A stretch of 64,000 bases of DNA from Eutrigla gurnardus (lineage: Eukaryota > Chordata > Actinopteri > Perciformes > Triglidae). The translations under genes were made by a program, and so were the position numbers. The stretch spans positions 6,082,501-6,146,500 of the forward strand of contig OY741284.1 in assembly GCA_963514095.1 (NCBI GenBank), written 5' to 3'. The notes below the pieces were generated by a model, which searched no databases, was not told where the DNA came from, and saw nothing but the letters and a program-made list of their open reading frames with translations. Below are positions 25,345 through 40,300 of this stretch, one piece after another (position 1 is the stretch's first letter; each line of letters opens with the position of its first letter).

Positions 25345-25625
25345 GTAGTTGCAAGAAGAAGTCTGATTACATGGAAGTCTACGATAAAGTGACCCTAGTT
25401 CTCACTTGATTTATTATCTCAGTAAACATTGTTAACATGAGTTTAGATCCAGTAATGTTGCTGCTCTGCTGCTTGGGTTCATCAGATCGACCTGTCGCTC
25501 CTCCACAGTCCAAATATAGTCACTTCCTTCACTGGTTGCAAAAATTCCCAGATGTGACAGCCAAAATGCCGAACTTAAGGCTTCAAAACCGTAGTCCACA
25601 AACCAACGGTAATGTCACCATAATT
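25345..25625 (-). repeat. Dispersed repeat family A, copy 5
   Basis: In reverse complement this copy aligns by eye with 20.93-21.16 kb: TTTACTGAGATAATAAATCA, GTAGACTTCCATGTAATC and GGTTTGTGGACTACGGTTTT are shared with small differences. It is truncated before the GTCGCCCCCTGATG block. Confidence 0.75.
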
Positions 25626-29566
<3,941 letters not shown>

Positions 29567-29658
29567 TTTGCATGCCTGTGTAACAGAGCCCTGGTTGGGC
29601 CTGAGTGGTTCTGATCCATCCATGGCCCGCATTCGCATCCAGGGCTTCTCGATTCCGC

Positions 29659-29660
<2 letters not shown>

Positions 29661-29727
<67 letters not shown>
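29661..29727. repeat. (TG)33 microsatellite
   Basis: A second TG tract in the same sense, 95 bp after the one at 29458-29565. The intervening DNA is unique. Confidence 0.99.
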
Positions 29728-29729
<2 letters not shown>

Positions 29730-30439
29730 TGGCGGGAGGCTGGCAGTCAGTGTAGCCATGGCTGGCACCGGGCCACCCCCCCACCCTCCCTCCCTGCTCT
29801 GTCTGAGAGCACAATGGGCGATCCGGTAAAACAATACAGCCCAGGAACAAGGCCCTCTATAGAGCGAGCGACACACTATCCCTGAAAGAGAAACACTCCA
29901 AAACGCCGGGCGGCTGAAACAGAAATAGAAAGCTAATTTCTACCCCTCCACCACTTTATACTCTACCTGTTACTCCTTTCAAAGCCAGACGTATTATTTT
30001 ACCCCCAAATAGAAATTGTTACACGGTTTATTTCTCACACTTTAGTTACACCCTGCAGATCGGTCATCTCGTGGTTGGGTTTTTCTCTAAAATCAGGGTG
30101 AGTCTGTTTCCTCTCACTCTGAAATCAGGAAACCAAACAACTTCAGCATTTAAAGTTGTTGCCTTTTCTTTGAGATAAAAAAGTATTTTTTTAATAATTA
30201 AGTCTGTGACTTACAGGACGATGAGTAATTTTGTCTCTTAAAGTATTTTCTCCCCGTAGGCTGATAACCAAACTGAATCATTGTTTTCTTCCAGCTTAAT
30301 TATTCTCTCTGACGTTGCTGTTGTGTCATTTTTTCTTGATGACTTTCGCAACTCAAGCAGCTGCGTGACATTTTCAGTCAATGAGGCAGCAGTAGCATTC
30401 ACAAGTATATGTTGTCATTGTTTTTCCTGCTGGCCTGCT

Positions 30440-30560
30440 TGCTTTGTTCTGTTCTTTTTTGTTTTGATTTAGTTTTTGTTTTTCTTTAAGCACCTGGAAA
30501 AGCGCTATATAAAACATATGTATTATTATTACATCATTATTATTATCATTATTATTATTG
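30440..30560 (+). mobile_element. Probable LINE 3' tail with ATT microsatellite
   Basis: AAGCACCTGGAAAAGCGCTA then TATAAAACATATG leading into (TTA)n resembles the 3' end of teleost L2/Rex-like LINEs, which finish in short tandem repeats. No coding part is recognisable upstream. Confidence 0.4.
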
Positions 30561-31637
30561 TCCTTTAAAGGTGCAATCACACCAAACACAAATCAGTTAC
30601 TCGCACTGGTCTGACCGCTGGATTTGTGTTTATTCATGGAATAGTTTGTGTTCATTTGCATCACTCCTGCTAGACAAGCCGGAGAGGAGGCGGGGCTTAA
30701 CTTCATGTAGACACTGACGATGTTTCATCCATCATGGCTGAAATAACTACTATTGCTGCTTTGTTCATGTTGTGATGTCCCAACGCTGTCCTGTCTGAGT
30801 TCATAGCAGCACCCAGAGGTGCTCGGTGAGTTTCACTGAGCTGTATTCATTGTGAATAGCAAGACACACATCGGCTGGTTTACTACAGCGGTATGCACAC
30901 TAAACAAACTATTTAGCTGTGATTTAATTGCAATAAACAGACAAAAAGGATGCTGAAATAAATACATGATGATGGTGATTTATAGAAAGTCCGAAGTCAT
31001 GGTTCCTACTGCTAACCAAATTAGCTAATTACGGTAACACTAGTGTAATGGGAATTTTGGATGTTTGTACTTTATAATCAGAATATTTGTCAGGCTGACT
31101 CGATCCGCATCTCCTCATCTGACTGTTATAATGTGACGAAAATGAATGCCTGTTTGTAGATGATATGAACATGAGTGCCACATTGACATAAGATAATTTC
31201 AGGACTATGACGCCTGTGTTCTGTAAATCTTGACCTTGCCTGTACATCTTGTCTTTGTAAGATAGCACATGATCCGTCCTTTGGTTCCTCCTCCTTAAAA
31301 GGGAGATTGTTGTTGGACTCAGGGTCGTTCCTGCTGATTCTGAACCTTTGCATCAGAAGGCAGGGGTGAACCTCCTCTGCAGATGAGAATACTTAGTGGA
31401 ATAAACCTCGGAGAAAAAGCTGATCCTGGTTGTTGATCTTTATTGGGCAGATTCATTTTTCCACAACACTAGCTACAGTGTTGTTGCTAGTCTGCTAATA
31501 AGGCAAACCTGCCGTTTTTCATTCATGTTTTAATGCACATTGTTTTAAGTATATGTTTGCAAAGTTTCAATAACTTTAGAAAACTTCCACAGTTGCATAA
31601 AAAGTTTTTACCCTTCTTGGTGGATAATGTAACGTAC
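30561..31637. other. Intergenic DNA, possible repeat remnant
   Basis: The stretch 30.57-30.85 kb (GTGCAATCACACCAAACACA, GGAGGCGGGGCTTAACTTCA) recalls decayed Harbinger-like elements of fishes, but no ends or transposase could be shown. The rest is unique. Confidence 0.5.
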
Positions 31638-32045
31638 TTAAAGTCGAGCTGAAACAGCATTTCATGAATATTCAGCCTTCATATTGTTCCGTATTTCCGG
31701 TGAAACAGGATAAACAGGCGGGCCGTGACGTTGGTAGGGAATTTGATTAAATCATTGAAAAGATGAGCTTGCAACCTGCTCTAAGCGCTAAGAGCTGCAG
31801 ATTGATTGATGGATGGATGTCACGATGTTATTGGTTGAAACCTCTTGGTACTAGCTTATAAAAGCAAGCATCATAGGTTGTTTTACAGGAAGAAACAAAT
31901 AATGGATTTTTATAGAAAAAATACATAGAATTTTATTTTATTATTATTTATTTTTTTTTTCAGCATAAATTCAATCGGTGCACAATGTGGAAAAAAAGGG
32001 TAAAAAAAGTATTCTTTTTTTTTTATTATTTCAGCTCGACTTTAA
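31638..32045. mobile_element. Non-autonomous DNA transposon with TTAA-flanked inverted ends
   Basis: The left end TTAAAGTCGAGCTGAAA (31638-31654) is repeated exactly in inverted form at 32029-32045. Read as TTAA plus a 13-bp terminal inverted repeat AGTCGAGCTGAAA, this suggests insertion at TTAA, the target of piggyBac-type transposases. The termini do not begin with the usual CCC of piggyBac, so the class is only suggested. The interior is AT-rich without coding sequence. Confidence 0.65.
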
Positions 32046-32331
32046 GGTGTAAATGCAATCAGGAGCATGTGTTGCTCAATAACGGCCTCGAGTAACTGAC
32101 GAAAAGGAGTTCACACGCAGCAGACAAAGGACACAAACACATTCCCACAATAACAAGTGTGCTTTGAGCTGTAGATACTGTAAACATAGAGACCCCCACA
32201 ACACACACACACACACACACACACACACAGCCCCATGCAGTCACACAAACCGAACTCTGACCTGGCCCTGCGGGTCTGACAGGTAAAGAAGAAGAGCTGA
32301 GCAACCTGTCGATGCAGGTAGAGAGACATTC

Positions 32332-32357
32332 CACACACACACACACACGCACGCACG

Positions 32358-32429
<72 letters not shown>

Positions 32430-32437
32430 CACACACA
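32332..32437. repeat. (CA)n/(CGCA)n compound microsatellite
   Basis: CA repeats are interrupted twice by ACGC tetranucleotide runs. Simpler CA tracts lie nearby at 32200-32229 and 32839-32865. Confidence 0.97.
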
Positions 32438-32910
32438 GAAAACAGGGAGTGTGAGGAAGAAAGCACTGCTTCCGTGTCATACTTCACTACAATCCCGGTG
32501 TATTTTATTCATTTATCTTGCTCCTCGGTTCCCACTCGGGATCAGCAGTTAGAAACCCAACATCCCGTTCCCCGCCGCTATCTCCGCTACTTTACAGAGC
32601 TGTCACCGTGCAGAAATCGTGAATCTCAGTCCTCCAAAGCGAGAGCATGCCTTCAGACATGTAGGCCCTAATCAGGAATCTAACGTTTCACTTGTTTGCA
32701 GATGGAATCGCTCCCATATTTATCAAACATGGCCCATCTCCCCCCCCCCCTCGGGCATATCAGAAATGACTGACACATCGGCACATTTATCACGCCTATC
32801 GCCATCGCCATCACTCCGCCACACATGCAGCCAACCCAACACACACACACACACACACACACACAGGCACACACCTCAGTTACATTACCACTTATGACAC
32901 ATTACACAGC

Positions 32911-32934
32911 TGATAAGATCCATCGCGCTGATAG
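32911..32934. promoter_or_regulatory. Paired GATA motifs
   Basis: TGATAA at 32911 and TGATAG at 32929 are in the same orientation, 18 bp start to start, in unique sequence. Confidence 0.22.
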
Positions 32935-33239
32935 CGTCACCTTGCCCCAGAAAAGGTCGGGGAAATGTGTTTGGAGGGAAAACTATCAAAGGATGCGCTG
33001 GGAGTTTTTAAAAACATGCCAACATGTCACACTAGACTGTTGGAGGGAAGAGGCCTAATGGTTTTCTTTACGGTTGTGCAGAAGACGTCTCTAGCTGAGC
33101 CTTTTAACCGAGTACAATTCCCTTGTTTCTGTTTGTTTTATCAAGCAGATTAGCTGGTTAGCCTACATTTAACCTGAAACAGGTGCGTTCAAAACGGAAC
33201 TTGGCATCACTTTCTGGGACGCCTTCCATTGTAGACATG

Positions 33240-33560
33240 CCCATAATCCCTTATAATCTTCTTATAGCCCTGTATAATTAGTTATTCATGTATATGCTTT
33301 ATAACAATACATATTATATAATGATTTCATTTGTATAAGGTCAAGCATCATCATTTTATAATTAATAATAATTGTATTCAATAATTAACTAATTAATAAT
33401 CATTATAATTTTAGTGATAATGCATTAGAAAGTGATTATAAGTGTTCTCAAAAGGTTGTTAGTTCTCTTAAAGCAAACAATGACCACTTAGAATAATCTG
33501 CAATCACAGTAATGTATTATAACAGCAGTTATATGTTTATTTCCTAACACTAATGTCACA
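33240..33560. repeat. Family B relative (diverged)
   Basis: The AT-rich text AAAGCAAACAATGACCACTT then AGAATAATCTGCAATCACA parallels AAAGTAAACAATGACCATTA and AGAGTAACTTTTAATCACA at 19.25 kb. Dense TTATAAT/ATTATAA words recur in both. Boundaries are not defined. Confidence 0.45.
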
Positions 33561-33599
33561 TTTAACACATACTGTTTTTGCATGTTTTTGTGTAACTTT

Positions 33600-33850
33600 A
33601 TTCAGTATTTAATGCATGTTCTCTTTGGCTCGCATGTCAAGCAAACAGACTTGCCTGCATTTTGGTTCACTTTCTGTGGGGTTTGCATGGAAGCGGTCCG
33701 AGACCACCTCTCGAAAGCGGTCTTGGACTGGTTGTTCTGGTCCGCACCAGAGTATCATTACTGCATTCACACCTTTATTAATGAATCTCACCCGGGTTTG
33801 TTTAAAACTGACTGAATGTTGGCCTGTGAAAGCACCCTTAGCTGATGAAA
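33600..33850. mobile_element. Possible DNA-transposon remnant
   Basis: This block with repeated GGTCCG/GCGGTC motifs ends in GGCCTGTGAAAGCACCCTTA, which resembles the terminal repeat of hAT-like MITEs common in teleosts (AGGGTGCTTTCACA). The other end was not found, so it appears truncated. Recognition rests on memory of such repeats. Confidence 0.35.
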
Positions 33851-33904
33851 GGGAAAGTCTGCAATAATGTCCTATTATGCTTCTTCCCATTCCTTGAGTG
33901 TGTT

Positions 33905-34390
33905 ATAGGCAAGGCAACTTTATTTGTATAGCACATTTCATACACAAGGCAGACTCAAAGTGCTTCACATCATAAAACAAAGTGAGAAGAAAAAAGAAAA
34001 GAAAAATAGAAGAATTAAAAGAAAATAATAAAAATTTTAAAAATGCATTACAGAAAGAAAATAGAATAAAAACATATTTGCAATAATTAAAAACAGTGCA
34101 GACATTAAAAGATTTAGCAGAAAGCTATGGTGAACATAAAAGTTTTCAGTCTAGTTTTAAAAGTGGTCAGAGTTGGGGCAAGTCTTACATCTTCAGGAAG
34201 TTTATTCCAGCCATTTGTTGCATAGTGACTTATATAGTTATTTGTTCGTGTAAAACGTCTCCAGAGTGTTAAAGCCTGAAGACAAATGCCCAAAGGGACT
34301 TTCACTCCCCCACAGAAACTCCTCAATTGCTTCAAATGCCTCCATTCAAATAATGTCTTCCCTTCTGTAAAGTGGTGATCCCACAAAGTA
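33905..34390 (-). mobile_element. LINE 3'-terminal fragment
   Basis: Minus-strand codons at 34386-34114 end with NGWNKLPEDVRLAPTLTTF and KTRLKTFMF, resembling the C-terminus of LINE reverse-transcriptase proteins. The untranslated tail follows, ending with GCTATACAAATAAAGTTGCC near 33,915, a common teleost LINE tail. It is truncated at the 5' side. The upstream part of the reading frame is less certain. Confidence 0.65.
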
Positions 34391-37300
34391 AAACATTTGC
34401 ATAATATCTGCCCAGCCGTTAGTTTGTCACGCCCTCACACAAAGCTAGTAAAAGCTGTATGGGCTTCTAGAGGAAGATGAGCTGAAGAACAAAGATTAGG
34501 CTTTTTGGAAGGGAGGGGCAGGAGGTCAAACAGAGCGTTGACGAGAGAGAACTCTTGCTTTGCCCTGTAAACAAAACAGATTTCCGCCTGCTCTGTGACT
34601 CTTCCTAAAGTCCTAGATAAATGTATACACACCGGCAAATAAAAAAAGCATTTCATTCAACATCATGCCACCACGTCTGAGGTTTGACGTCTGTCACATA
34701 TGACCTCCCATTACATCACATCCACCTTTCAACTGCACTCTTGCGCTGGAGTCTTTAAAGATTTAAAAAAGGTCGGTCAACTTAAAAGTGACTGAGGCTG
34801 AATGGTTTTTCACCGCCGGCTGCACCGCGCTGCATTCCATCATCTTAACCGAGGCCCCATTAAATAAAGTCGGAGTCTTCCATCCGGCTGCCCTCCTGTC
34901 AGCACGACTCGAGAGCACAGCACAGCTCCGGCTATTTGGAATATCTCTGTCTCACTTCTCCGATCACACCTGACACGTTCCCCGTGAGGAAAAGAGGGTT
35001 GGGGGGGTTGATGGAGGGCTGCTCTCAAACTCTTTACCTTTCCCCAGCGGCAGTAGGAAAGAGATCGGGACTCAAAACGCTTAAAGGAGGTGGAGCGCCA
35101 TTTGAGGGAACGACCGAGACGAAGGTTCGACCGAGAAGAAGGTCCAACCGAGACGAAGGTTGGACCGAGACGAAGGTCCGACGAGACGAAGGTTAGACCG
35201 AGATGAAGGTCCGACCGAGACGAAGGTCCGACTGGGACGAAGGTCCGACCAAGACAAAGGTTCAACCGTTCCGGGACAAGCCTCGACTCTCGGCCTCGGT
35301 GCATTTTCGTGTCAAATCTTGCCTCATCTGTTACAACACTTGAGGAATGCGAGGAGTGTGAGAGTGTCCGATTTTCAGAATTTCAAAGTAAAACTTGATA
35401 GGTTAATGAGTAAACCACCGCCCCAAAGTTGCTTTAGTTAACGTTGTATTGTATCATACCTGCATCAGAGTACCGGATACATGATACAACACACCTAATG
35501 ATGTGTAAAAAATATCAGATAGTATAGTACATGCTGTCACACTTGCACTATGTCTTCACATGCCAAAAACCTGTCCTCGTGCACTCCGTTTCACCTCTCG
35601 CCATGAATTACAGCGAGCGTGACTCACCTTTCACGTACCCTGCACCACGTGTGTGTGCGCTCGGCTGCGAGCTTCTATATGCTCGTGTGCATATTTGTGT
35701 GCGACTTTGAGCTTTGAAAATGGAAATCAAGAATGTTAATGTTGCGAGGAGCCCCGCGGCGCAGGGAGCGAAATCAACCGATGACTTCCCTCTGTTAATG
35801 AACAGTAGCATGTGAGCATTCCTTCATGCGGCAGCGTGTCCCTTCGCTCTCCGACACACACACACATACACACACACACCTGCCTCTCCCACCTGTTCCT
35901 GCCTTTTTGTTGCTCCACCAAAAAAGAAAAGGTCATAACAGGGCAGGGCTGCTTTCCTTTTCCTTGTTCAGATCACCGCCGTGGCCCTCAGATTTAATCA
36001 CGTTCGCTCAGGTTTTGAAATGGACAACCGAGTGGCTGTATAGTCGTGGGTAACCCGAATCACACACCTGCACCAGAGGCGACCCTTTACACCTGTCTCC
36101 ACAGCGGCAGAAGGCGGGTAATGGCATGAGTCGACTGCAGTGATCGAGTTTTAACTGCCGGCCGGTGGTCAGGGGCTGTGTGAACCATGCCGTGACCCCG
36201 GCGACCCCTCCACCGCAGTCCACGGAGCCGGCTCCAGCCGCACTGTGAATGGGAGCTTGTAAATGAAGCCCATTATCCAGTTGCACAACCTCCCAAACTG
36301 AAGTCCCACCGGGGCTCCCCTCGGGGGGCTGGCGAGGGCGTCCGTTATGGGTCTTCAGCCAGGAGTTGGAGGAGGAAGGGGGGGGCATCCATTACGGCTC
36401 TGGGGGATGTAATGTCCAGATGGCCAGGTGCTACGGAGGGACCTGTCCCACCCCGCAACAATCCCAGCTTTCATCGCCGGCCCTCCACCGGCCGAGAGCT
36501 GGTGGTCACGCAGGGCCGGTCAAGCAGAGAGGAGGAAGAGGAGCGGTGGACCTGGAGATGCTTCATTGACATGATTCGGCAAGTCATCCGTTCAGGTTGG
36601 AGCCCTTCTATGAAAACCGTTAGCCTCATGAGGAGTTCATCCTAATTCGGAGGAAAATGAACATTGTCAACAACATGTCCAGAGATGTTTCTGCACCTTC
36701 CAGCTGCCAACAAGTCCATGTGAGGCAAGAACGTTAAACCAACACAGGACTTGCTACATCATCTCAGTCATGCTGCGTCTTTTTGAAACTGGAATTACCC
36801 GAAGCAGAGGTGGAAGAGAAAAAAAAAACAATTTTTGATTCCCCCGTTGCTCAAGAGCTTGGCAAGTTCTCATTCCAGCCCTTCGCCACTCACGCAAACA
36901 CATGCACACGTTCAGAAAGTCACACACTTCCCACATGCACACAAATCCCACCCCGATACACATAGGCCCATTGTGGAGCCACAAAACAGAAACAACAAGT
37001 CACTGGAAAAAGCACCCGGGGGACCCGCAATTCACCGCTCAATCAGCCTGACCGCCGTGCGAGCACTCACGTGAACTTAAGGCACGTTTAGATGCAGCAA
37101 ATATGTTTTATGATAAATGTATGAAAGACATGCGCATGCAGGGAGAAAGCGCGGTCGCCCTCGGGGGACAGGACCAGCAAGTGCAGATATAGGATTACTA
37201 GAATTGACGCTTCAGTCTTTCCATTGTGAAGGTGAAAATCCAACGAGTGGCCTCTAAGTGGATGCACTCACACAGACAGCCTGTTCTGGGGCTACTAATT

Positions 37301-40300
37301 AAATTCAAACAGGCACTGACATTGATTTGAGAGGTCATTATGGTCCCATTATGATGCTGGAAGCCTCATATGTGTTTGTGAGCAACACTGTGGCCTACAA
37401 AGTTATATTTGTTCCGACTGAACTGCACTCTAAGTTTCCAGGTAAAAAAAGTCTAAAAAAACTTTTGAAACTCGGGGTTAACGAACAAAACATGCGACAA
37501 AACCGCATAGCTAGGTTTAACAAAATTACTTGGTTGTGTTTAGTAAATACATCATGGTTTGGATTAAAATGGCTATGGAATTAAAAGAAAAGTAACTTGC
37601 AACTAACCTACACTGTAAGAAAAAAATGCAGAAAATTTACCAGAACCTTTCCCGACATTTTTACAGATGTTTCCTTCAACCCTAATATGGAAAAGTGTGT
37701 AGATTCACAGTATATGGTCTGGGCCATTCAGGGACACTTCCGTCCAAAAAAATAACTTTCATGCTAGCGGAGGTGAAAAGTATTGGCCCATATTTTTACG
37801 AACTTTTCTTCGAGTGTACTTTTCTTGTAACTGGACACGAGCAGCAGCGTCTCGGTGAAAGCCCCCCACCCAGACCTCCTCCCTAAGTGGACTACCAAGT
37901 GCTCTTTTGAAACTCATTTGTGATACGTCAAACGTAATCCGCGACAATCCCTTGAAATGTAATTCACGATGCCTTTTCACTGTGTGGAATCGTCATCTTT
38001 AGGAGGCTGGAGTACCAAAAGGTTAATGAGCAAAAAACGTGAAGAATCACGTTACACAGTCAGAAGTAAAGAAAGTCCGTTTTTAAGGCGTGGGCTAACA
38101 AGACACTACAAAAATAACAAGCAGGAGCAATAACATTATGAGAGGGAGAGAACAAATACACCTCCATGCATGTCAAACAGTGTCAAAGCAAATATGAACA
38201 CAATCCATCTTCCGCATCACAGCTATAAAACATCCCCTCCAACCCAACCCCCCCAAAAAACGTTTTTAAAGGTTCCTGTCATCCACCTGTCACTGATGGC
38301 AATCCATCATGTTCTGTCTTCAGCTGTACAGTCAGAGAGAGTTAGTCAGTAAACACGCTGCGTTCAATAGACCAACACTGAGTAACGCTTCCTCAGAAAG
38401 GCACGCTTAAGCAACTGCCATTCACCGGAGAGAGGATCAGGTGGCATGAAGGTGACGTGGCAACTTTTTGTTTAGTATTAAGGCCAATTCAGACCTGCAT
38501 GAACGCACATCACGGTCATGAAAAAGTCACGAAATGCGATGTATTGCTGTTATTTACAACAATAGTTTTCCTGGGAAACACACAAATTACACACATCCAT
38601 GTGACTATGCAACTGCCAGAGCTAGTGACATAGTATTAAATAGTGAGTAAGACTACTGAAGGTGGGGGGTGGAAGGGTGGGGGAGGGGGGGTGCATGGGT
38701 CCAACAAACATGACTTACCCAAAGTGAACCTAACACGCCTTTTGCTGCTTAAACTATACTTAATTATTTCAAGCAGAACTATGTTGTTTTCCCTAAAGCT
38801 GTCTAAGAGGCTTTGTAGCCGAAACCTGACTTATGTTTTTTTTTTTTTTTTTATAGCATATTGTCCTCCCAGACAGAAAACAACACAAGGTGCAGGCATG
38901 AAATATACTTCCAGTTGAAATACATTTATTTTAAAGTCATGCTGGGCGACACGAAAAAAAAAAAAAGACGTTTGTGTCTGTTTACGCAAATCAGTATATT
39001 TCATGACTATTTTACAAACTGCCGTGAGACTGTGTTGGGACACAATAATGGCACTGTTAAAATCTACATACATACTATTACATCTGAGAATTTATAACAC
39101 TTTAAATAATGAATCAGACACAAATGAAGTATGTGGTGGCATTTACAACAGAGTGGATGGGAGCATTCTCTGTGAGAGGAAGTGCTGGGGAAACTGAGCA
39201 ACCAAATCTAGGAAGGGGGATCTGATCAGAAACTATGGGAAAGGTAGGGGCGTCTTCCAGAGTTTCAGTTGCAACTGTAATTAGCATAACCTCTGAGAGC
39301 AGTCAGTTAAACTGTGACTGGGCCATGGTGGGTGTCTCAACCTGCTTTACAGGTACAAACCAGAGAGAAGGAGAGTTTTTGGAAAAGGAATTTACAAGTG
39401 AAGTGAAACCAAAAAAGAAAAAGGATTGGTGGAGTTTCAGAGAGAAAGTTCCTGGTTGTATATCTGTATGACAAGTGTTAATAACTCATAAATACCCCAC
39501 CTCGCGTCCCCTTCTCACCCTTCACCGGGGAAATTAGCTGCGAGGCATCAACGTCCGGGTGAAGGAGAGTTCAGATTGTTTCGTTTTCCCTGCCTGCCAG
39601 ACAAACTGCATGCAAATGACACCGGGACCGCATACCTCGTATATACAGTTAAACTAAAGTATGCGTGAGAAGACTTTCAGTACATGTTGAGCATAACACT
39701 GCTGATCTTTTTTTTTTTTTTTTTTTTAATTAGTTTTGCTATACTGTTCGTGTTGAGTCTGATGTGGGAGTCACTAAGAAAACTCTTTAGCAGACGCAAA
39801 CTGATTTTTTTCTTAAACTGAGAATAAATGATGGGGCATCAAGAATTAGGACCTTACAGAAGTTCCTTCATACATAGTTGCCAGTCCCAGACCTGAGCTT
39901 GTGACTTTTAAAATGACTTGGTCCGCCTGTCTCAAGGCTCTGTCTGGGGGGTTGGATTGGATGAAGCAGTACTGCACGTGTTGTGATTGTTACGGTTGTT
40001 AGTTTGCTGCTAATGCTAGCACTACCTGCTATAGTGATTTTGAAGCATGCTAATGCTACAGCTGAAGCAGTCCCAAGACTGATATAATATAATTACTAAC
40101 TACTGGAATCATGCTGCAGAGCATTTAGATGCTAAGAAGAAACGTCCCATTGATGCTAGCGTTCGTTGCTTTGCTGATGACATATTACTAAGTTAGACTC
40201 CAGCATGCTATCTGTAATTCCATCTAGAAGTTTGACATTGGGGTTTTTACCATATCTGTTTAAATGGTCGTCAGCTGTGGTCGTAAAGAAGCTCATTGGT

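Noticed and set aside
35108..35272. Repeat protein encoded by the 17-bp array
   Set aside because: The period shifts the frame every unit, and no start, splice or domain context supports coding.
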